Positions 21,037-25,355 of a DNA stretch of 25,355 bases are shown piece by piece (the first letter of the stretch is position 1; each line of letters begins with the position of its first letter). The DNA comes from CAYQDR01 sp964416315 (GTDB lineage Bacteria > Methylomirabilota > Methylomirabilia > Rokubacteriales > DASRDR01): contig CAYQDR010000068.1 in assembly GCA_964416315.1 (NCBI GenBank), forward strand, positions 1 to 25,355. Direction: 5' to 3'. The notes beneath the pieces are model-generated. The model ran no database searches. It saw only the letters and a list, made by a program, of their open reading frames with translations, and was not told where the DNA came from. The translations under genes and the position numbers were made by a program.

Positions 21037-22245
21037 CTAGCGCTTGGGCGCCGGCACCATGTCGCCGGTCTTGAACTCGCCCGGGAACACGATCTTCGCC
21101 TCGGCGAACGGCATCTCCACCTTCGTGTACTGCATGAACAGCATCGGGGGCGTCCACTGCTGCCAGTAGGGGCCGTCCCCGCGCGTGAAGCTGACCGTGG
21201 CGTTCCAGCCCTCGAACTTGTTGGCCAGGAGGGCCTTGGCCAGGTCCTCGCCCTTGTCGCTCTTCGCCGCGTTCAGGGCGTCCGCGAGGAGGGACACCTG
21301 GGCGTAGCCGTTGAGCGCGCCGTAGACCGGGTCTTCCTTGAACTGCTCCCGATACTTCTTCCGCATCGCCTCGCCCCGCGTGGTGAGCTTCATGGTCGGG
21401 TGGTAGTAGGCGATGAACACGAGGTAGTTACCCTTGTCGGCGAGGTTCTTCCAGTACTCCGGGCGGGCCGGCAGGTCGTAGGACACCAGCATGGGCACCC
21501 CGGGGAAGAGCCCGATGTCGTACGCCTGCTTGATGACCAGGTAGACGGGGGTCCCGACCCCGCCGTTCAGGATTACGTCCGGGTTCCAGCTCTTGATCTC
21601 GAGGAGCTGCGGGGTGAGGTCCACGACCGCCCGGTCGAAGATGGTCGTCTTGAGCTCGGCCTTGACGTCCATCGACTTGAACAGGCTTTTCGTCTCCTCG
21701 ACGAGGCCGACGCCGTAGTCCGTGTTCTCGGTGATCAGCGCGACCCGCTTGAAGCCGCGCTCCATGATCCACCGATTCCACAGCCGCACCCGGTCCGGGT
21801 CGATGACGTGCGTCCGGAAGGTGTACGTGAGGTGCCGCTCGGTGAGGCTTCGGGCGGAGGCCTGGGTCGAGAAGACCGGGATCTTGAACTGCTCGGCGAG
21901 CTCCTGGGTCGCGGCCATCACCGAGCTGTGGAACTGGCCGATCACCGCGACGACCTGGTCCTGGGTGGCGAGCTTGCGGAACCCCGCCGCCCCCTTCTCC
22001 GGCGTGCCGGAGTCGTCCTCGATCACCAGCTCGACCTTCCGCCCGCCGAGGACGCCGCCCCGCGCGTTCACGTCGTCGGCGGCCATCTTGGCCCCGCGGA
22101 CAATGAACTGTCCCGCGCTCGCGTCCCCGGGCGGCGAGAGCGGCGTCAGGACCCCCATCTTCACCGGCTTCTGGGCCAGGCCCGGCGCCGCGAGCCCGAC
22201 CACGACCACCGCCGCCAGGAGCCCGATTCCGATTCGTCTCACCAT
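21037..22245 (-). CDS. Liv-type ABC transporter periplasmic substrate-binding protein
   Basis: 402 residues with a Sec signal peptide (Arg-Arg at 3-4, hydrophobic core to about 22, AxA-type site before residue 25). The mature part is a type I periplasmic binding protein: VKMGVLTPLSPPGDASAGQF, MAADDVNARGGVLGGRKVEL, the VAVIGQFHSSVMAA hinge strand, VALITENTDYGVG and YDIGLFPGVPMLVSYD. The family is called amino-acid binding but also includes binders of amides, urea, aromatic acids and other small molecules, so the ligand is open. ATG 22245 is set by AAGGAGG eight bases upstream. The racemase gene is 62 bases upstream and livH 75 bases downstream on the same strand, suggesting one operon. Confidence 0.92.
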   Translation of the reverse strand: MVRRIGIGLLAAVVVVGLAAPGLAQKPVKMGVLTPLSPPGDASAGQFIVRGAKMAADDVNARGGVLGGRKVELVIEDDSGTPEKGAAGFRKLATQDQVVAVIGQFHSSVMAATQELAEQFKIPVFSTQASARSLTERHLTYTFRTHVIDPDRVRLWNRWIMERGFKRVALITENTDYGVGLVEETKSLFKSMDVKAELKTTIFDRAVVDLTPQLLEIKSWNPDVILNGGVGTPVYLVIKQAYDIGLFPGVPMLVSYDLPARPEYWKNLADKGNYLVFIAYYHPTMKLTTRGEAMRKKYREQFKEDPVYGALNGYAQVSLLADALNAAKSDKGEDLAKALLANKFEGWNATVSFTRGDGPYWQQWTPPMLFMQYTKVEMPFAEAKIVFPGEFKTGDMVPAPKR

Positions 22246-22307
22246 GGTCGTGTCCTCCTTTGCGAGGCGTGCTGAGGACCACCCCAGCGCGCGGATCTCC
22301 GTGACCG

Positions 22308-23042
22308 TCATCGCGGGAGTTCGGGGAAGTCCACGGGCGACGCCGCGTGGACGAGGCGCACGAGGTCCGTGATGTCGAACACCGGGAGGCCGGTGACCGC
22401 CTGGACGTCCGCGCGGAAGGGCGGCATGTTCGTGCACTCGAGGACGATCGCGCCGATCTCGGGGTGGGCGGCGACGAGCCGCCGGGCCGCAGCCCGGTGC
22501 TCGGCGCGGCAGGCGGCGACGTCGAGCTCGGGCTTGTCATCGAGGAGGCTCTGCGTGAAGACGCCGGCGCCCTCCCCTTCGAGCCCGGCGACGACGACCG
22601 GAAGGTCGGGCGGGATCCCCGCTCCCCGGAGGTGCTCGGGTCGGAGCGAGGCCGCCTCGACCGTCAGGACGCCCACCGCCCGCCCGGGGCCGAGCATCCG
22701 GGCGACGAGCGGGACCAGCAGGAGGTTCGAGGTGAAGACCGGCACGCGCACGGCCGCGGCCAGCTCGTCCTGGAACTTCGCGAGGAAGCCGCAGCTCGTC
22801 GTGATCGCGCGGACGCCCTCGCGCTCGAGCGTCCGGGCGCCCTCGAGGAACGCGGGGAGGAGCGCCGGGTCGCCCGCCCGCACGACGCGGTCGGGGGAGG
22901 CGGCCGGCACGCGGTGGTAGAGGACTGGGAACTCGAACGTTTCGGCGTTGCCGATGTCCCCCGGGATCCGCGGGAAGCGCGTGTCGAGGACGAGGATGCC
23001 GACCCGAGGACCATAGACGTTCCGGCCGCCTTGGACGTGCAT
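22308..23042 (-). CDS. Aspartate/glutamate/hydantoin racemase family protein
   Basis: A 244-residue cofactor-independent racemase of the Asp/Glu/hydantoin group. The two catalytic cysteines are both present: Cys84 in TTSCGFLAKF and Cys203 in LECTNMPPF. The N-terminal VGILVLDTRFPRIPGDIGN segment is typical of a subgroup annotated as Asp/Glu racemases of unknown substrate. It would invert a carbon next to a carboxylate or a ring carbonyl. ATG 23042 has GGGAGG six bases upstream. It lies between the SirB1-like gene (12 bases upstream) and the transporter binding protein, so it probably works on the transported compound. The dihydropyrimidinase at 12998-14425 makes a hydantoin plausible. Confidence 0.85.
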   Translation of the reverse strand: MHVQGGRNVYGPRVGILVLDTRFPRIPGDIGNAETFEFPVLYHRVPAASPDRVVRAGDPALLPAFLEGARTLEREGVRAITTSCGFLAKFQDELAAAVRVPVFTSNLLLVPLVARMLGPGRAVGVLTVEAASLRPEHLRGAGIPPDLPVVVAGLEGEGAGVFTQSLLDDKPELDVAACRAEHRAAARRLVAAHPEIGAIVLECTNMPPFRADVQAVTGLPVFDITDLVRLVHAASPVDFPELPR

Positions 23043-23054
23043 GGAGGGCCTCCC

Positions 23055-23882
23055 TCAGTTGAGGATCGCGAGGGCCTGGCGCACGGCCCGGAGGTTCTCC
23101 CGGACCCGCTCCGCGTCGGGAGCGTGGGGGGCGCGCTGGAGGTACGCCTCCCAGTCGTGGATCGCCGCGCGCGTGTCGCCGAGCCGCGCGTGGATCTCGC
23201 CGCGGTCGCGGAGCTCGCCGGCGGCGTCGGGCTGGACGGCGAGGATCCGCTCGACGGTCCGCAGCGCGCGTGCCCAGTCGCCCTGCTTCGTGTAGATCCC
23301 CTTCAGGTTGGCGAGCATCCGGGCGACGATCTCGCGGGTCGTGACCGCGCGGAGGCACGCGGGGTCGAACGCGACGTTCGTGCCGTAGACGCGCCGCATG
23401 AGGGCGTGGCAGTCCACCTCGGTCAGGGGCGCCCCGCCGTTGAAGGGGTCGAGCAGCCGCTCGGCGCCGCCGCGCTCGAGCCGGACGACGAAGTGGCCGG
23501 GCAGCCCGACGCCGCGGACCGTGACGCCCGCGTGCGCCGCGACGTCGATGAGCACGACCGAGAGCGTGATCGGGATGCCGAGCCGCCGCTCGAGGACGTC
23601 GTTGACGAAGCTGTTCCGGGGGTCGTAGTAGTCGTCGCCGTTCCCCCGGAACCCCTCCTCGACGAACAGGAACCGGGTGAGGGCGGCGGCCACCGCATCC
23701 GCGTCCATCCCGAGGTGGATCCGAGCGGCGGCGGCACGGCCCAGGGCGTCCAGGCGCCTCAGCCAGGCCGGGACGTCGAGCCCCGGGTACTCGTCGGCGG
23801 CGATCCAGAGCGCGGCCTCCGCCAGCCGGATCTCGCCCTCGGGGGCCTCGGCCAGCGCCGCGAAGCGTGGGCGGGTGTCCAC
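23055..23882 (-). CDS. SirB1-family transglutaminase-like protein with TPR-like tail
   Basis: 275 residues starting at GTG 23882. The transglutaminase-like core reads YDPRNSFVNDVLERRLGIPI then TLSVVLIDVAAHAGVTVRGV, GLPGHFVVR (candidate His) and LLDPFNGG (candidate Asp). The position normally holding the nucleophilic Cys is occupied by Ser/Thr (PITLS), as usual in SirB1-type proteins, so protease or transglutaminase activity is unlikely. About 200-275 is a TPR-like helical repeat region (GDWARALRTVERILAVQPDA, DTRAAIHDWEAYLQRAPHAP). Function is unresolved in the family. It is the first gene of a probable operon leading to livH. The start codon lies within about two bases of the predicted +1, so the mRNA may be leaderless. 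Confidence 0.85.
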   Translation of the reverse strand: MDTRPRFAALAEAPEGEIRLAEAALWIAADEYPGLDVPAWLRRLDALGRAAAARIHLGMDADAVAAALTRFLFVEEGFRGNGDDYYDPRNSFVNDVLERRLGIPITLSVVLIDVAAHAGVTVRGVGLPGHFVVRLERGGAERLLDPFNGGAPLTEVDCHALMRRVYGTNVAFDPACLRAVTTREIVARMLANLKGIYTKQGDWARALRTVERILAVQPDAAGELRDRGEIHARLGDTRAAIHDWEAYLQRAPHAPDAERVRENLRAVRQALAILN

Positions 23883-24374
23883 GATCGGCTAGCGTAGCCT
23901 ACGTTTTGGAGCCTGGTCAACGCGCGACGCGAGAGCGCCGCTCCGGTCCAACGCGGACCCGCGCCGGCCCCGCCTGTCCGGGGCGCTCGACGTCCTTCCA
24001 GCGTTGCCACCTTCTCGAACGCCTGCCCGAGGCGGTCCGGGAAGTCGACGTGCGTCAGGACGGCCCGATTTCCGTCGAGCGCCTCGGCCCAACCGGCGCG
24101 AGCCCCCTCCCGTGAGCGCGCGGGTTGGCGTAGGGGCGACGAGCGGACCCAGGGCCCCCGCGCGCCGAAACGTGCTCCGGGTGTCCGGTGGGGGATACGG
24201 CCCGACCCCGGGCGCGGAGCGCCGCGCGGCTCGGCGGTGCGACACCAGGCCCGCGGAATCCTTGGCGAAACGCTGGCCAGCGCCGCTACGCGCCGGCCCT
24301 GGCATCCGCTTCGCATCGCGGCTTCACCGATACGGAGCGTGTCCGCTCACCCTCATGCCACAGGGAGGTGGCCG
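23883..24374. other. 492-base gap with promoter and a coding-like remnant (about 23985-24114, -)
   Basis: Besides the promoter at 23891-23920, the minus strand holds a stretch that reads like protein (GWAEALDGNRAVLTHVDFPD, then RLGQAFEKVATLEGR) with G/C-rich third positions. It has no start with a ribosome site and runs into low-quality sequence on both sides. I do not recognise the family. It is probably a remnant. The right half (24120-24374) shows only unconvincing short frames; the frame of the next gene is open back to 24237 without homology-like sequence. Confidence 0.3.
23891..23920 (-). promoter_or_regulatory. Promoter of the SirB1-racemase-livK-livH unit
   Basis: TTGACC (23920-23915) and TACGCT (23896-23891) on the minus strand, 18 bases apart. 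The +1 would fall at about 23884, next to GTG 23882, with no room for a ribosome site. Confidence 0.5.
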
Positions 24375-24788
24375 ATGGAGTCCACGATGCGTCGCGTGTG
24401 CGCGCTGTTCACGGGAGCCGTCCTGCTCGCCACCGCGCTGGCGGCGAGCGCCCAGTCCGCCCCGAAGCCGAGCGGGGACCCTGCCCAGTCCGCGCGGCAG
24501 CTTCCCACCGTGCGCGGTGTCGTCACCTCGGTGGGCGAGACGGCGCTCGCCGTCGGGACCGGCACGCCCGGCCGGGGGCTCCGCTTCGTCCTCGACGGGC
24601 GCACGGTCGTCATGACCATGAAGCCGATGAAGCGGATCGGCGCGGCCGAGCTCCGGAAGGGCGACGCCGTGACGGTCGCCTACGAGGAGGAGGCTGGGAA
24701 GCTCGTCGCCCGGCGCGTGTGGGTCCGTCCCGGCGGGCCCGCGGCGGGCGCCACCTCCGGCACGAGCACGGCGGCCACGACGCCGTAG
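24375..24788 (+). CDS. Small exported protein of unknown function (DUF5666-like)
   Basis: 137 residues. ATG 24375 has GGAGG six bases upstream, and a second Met follows at residue 5. A Sec signal peptide (Arg-Arg at 6-7, hydrophobic core to about 24, ASA-Q site near 26) sends it to the periplasm or outside. The mature domain (about 40-118) reads RGVVTSVGETALAVGTGTP, RGLRFVLDGRTVV and ELRKGDAVTVAYEEEAGKLV, the small beta-barrel pattern of DUF5666-type proteins, in which a target strand alternates with G-D-x-V-x-V. The tail is Ala/Thr/Gly-rich and disordered-looking. Function unknown. It is followed at once by two hairpins, so it is probably monocistronic. Confidence 0.75.
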   Translation: MESTMRRVCALFTGAVLLATALAASAQSAPKPSGDPAQSARQLPTVRGVVTSVGETALAVGTGTPGRGLRFVLDGRTVVMTMKPMKRIGAAELRKGDAVTVAYEEEAGKLVARRVWVRPGGPAAGATSGTSTAATTP

Positions 24789-24804
24789 CCAGGGAACGCC
24801 GCGA

Positions 24805-24833
24805 CCGGACGCCGGGTCGCCCCCGGCGTCCGG
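24805..24833. terminator. Perfect 12-bp hairpin after the exported protein gene
   Basis: CCGGACGCCGGG (24805-24816) and its complement (24822-24833) flank a 5-base TCGCC loop, 16 bases after the stop codon. No T-tract follows, so it is a terminator only by position and stability. Confidence 0.55.
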
Positions 24834-24856
24834 CCGGAGGCGTCCGTCAGGCGATG

Positions 24857-24889
24857 GAGGACGGGATCGGGTGCCGGCGATCCCTCCTC
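24857..24889. repeat. Second hairpin with single-base bulge
   Basis: GAGGA-C-GGGATCG (24857-24869) pairs with CGATCCC-TCCTC (24878-24889) around an 8-base loop; one C is bulged. It may back up the first hairpin or act before the HEPN gene. Confidence 0.35.
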
Positions 24890-25078
24890 AGCATCGGGCG
24901 AGCCGATCCGAGAACTCGAAACTACTCCCTGGCGGGAGCTGCCGTTCGCCGTCTCGACCTGGGCCGGGATCGCCGGTCCCAGGGCCGCCCGTCAGGTTTC
25001 AGCGGCCGGCACCTCACGTTGCTCGGTGCCGCCGCTGAACCTGCGAGTTCGGCAGCCAGCAAGCAGTCCCTCGTCTTT

Positions 25079-25355
25079 ATGATCTCGGTCGCGGAACTCG
25101 ACAACATCGCTCGTGCCCGTATCGAGGACGCCAAGGCGCTCCTCACGGCCGGCCGCTTTGACGGCGCCACCTATCTTTGCGGCTACGCCGTCGAGGTAGC
25201 GCTCAAGGCTCGGATCTGCCGGACTCTCAACTGGACAGAGTTTCCCAGCACTGGCAGCGAGTTCCAGGCCTACAGAAGCTTCCAGACCCACGAACTCGAC
25301 GTCCTGCTGCGCCTTTCGGGGCAGGAGGCGCGGATCAAGCAGAACCACTTTCCGC
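25079..25355 (+). CDS. HEPN-domain protein, N-terminal part (continues beyond window)
   Basis: The first 92 codons of an open frame. ARARIEDAKALLTAGRFDGA then TYLCGYAVEVALKARICRTL is the first helical pair of HEPN domains, with the ExxLKA-type helix, and SFQTHELDVLLRLSG is the usual T/R-H-x-L-x-x-LL segment. The catalytic R-x4-6-H motif of HEPN RNases, if present, would lie downstream. Many bacterial HEPN proteins pair with a nucleotidyltransferase (MNT) antitoxin; no such gene lies upstream here. ATG 25079 has no ribosome site and the frame is open further upstream, so the start is uncertain. Codon use is slightly less GC-biased than its neighbours, which could mark a mobile module. Confidence 0.72.
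   Translation, partial: MISVAELDNIARARIEDAKALLTAGRFDGATYLCGYAVEVALKARICRTLNWTEFPSTGSEFQAYRSFQTHELDVLLRLSGQEARIKQNHFP

Noticed and set aside
1..25355. CRISPR array, tRNA, rRNA or complete insertion sequence
   Set aside because: No spaced direct repeats, no tRNA-like cloverleaf with a TTC-AA-T-type arm noticed, no rRNA-like sequence, and no transposase gene found on reading both strands.

Overview
The window is a very GC-rich bacterial chromosome segment (roughly 70 % G+C by eye). Coding strands show strong G/C third-position bias, GTG starts are frequent and TTG/CTG starts occur. Together with a branched-chain amino-acid-type (Liv) transporter, zinc-ribbon/cyclase/ATPase regulators and RNA-binding proteins, this suggests an uncultivated soil or subsurface lineage such as Candidatus Rokubacteria. 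That placement is inference from gene style only; no rRNA or marker gene is present. I see no tRNA, rRNA, CRISPR array or complete insertion sequence.

Layout. (1) 1-1243 (-): 5' part of a zinc-ribbon, class III nucleotide cyclase and ATPase regulator. (2) 1518-5808 (+): an RRM RNA-binding protein, then a tight run made of a truncated GH57 branching-enzyme fragment, a large GH57/DUF3536 protein, a short-chain dehydrogenase and a two-helix membrane protein. (3) 5805-9473 (-): two paralogous retropepsin-like aspartyl proteases flank a zinc alcohol dehydrogenase, a frameshifted histidine kinase, a 59-residue protein and a deletion scar that resembles an old yellow enzyme. (4) 9618-12092 (+): livG-livF-livM. 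(5) 12164-14425 (-): a thioredoxin-like protein and a dihydropyrimidinase/hydantoinase, separated by what looks like the tail of a VapC toxin. (6) 14717-16669 (+): a degenerate FKBP, a GNAT acetyltransferase and a membrane-anchored lytic transglycosylase. (7) 16967-17968 (-): a NYN nuclease with a C-terminal winged-helix domain. (8) 18294-23882 (-): a secreted protein with a pseudopilin-like tail, then livH, a Liv substrate-binding protein, an Asp/Glu/hydantoin racemase and a SirB1-like protein. (9) 24375-24788 (+): a small exported protein. (10) 25079-end (+): the start of a HEPN-domain protein.

How they fit. livGFM and the livK-livH pair lie about 8 kb apart on opposite strands, and each group supplies exactly what the other lacks. 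A dihydropyrimidinase lies next to the first group and a hydantoin-racemase-type gene next to the second, so uptake and ring opening or racemisation of a hydantoin- or pyrimidine-like compound is a reasonable hypothesis. Three copies of a palindromic repeat (CCCTCACCC, then a GC-rich hairpin) sit in gene gaps. Several loci look decayed: the truncated GH57, the old-yellow-enzyme scar, the double-frameshift kinase, the VapC tail and other coding-like stretches without starts. I found no obvious new multi-gene system. The most distinctive items are the retropepsin pair, the split transporter, the GH57 junction and a set of near-leaderless promoters.
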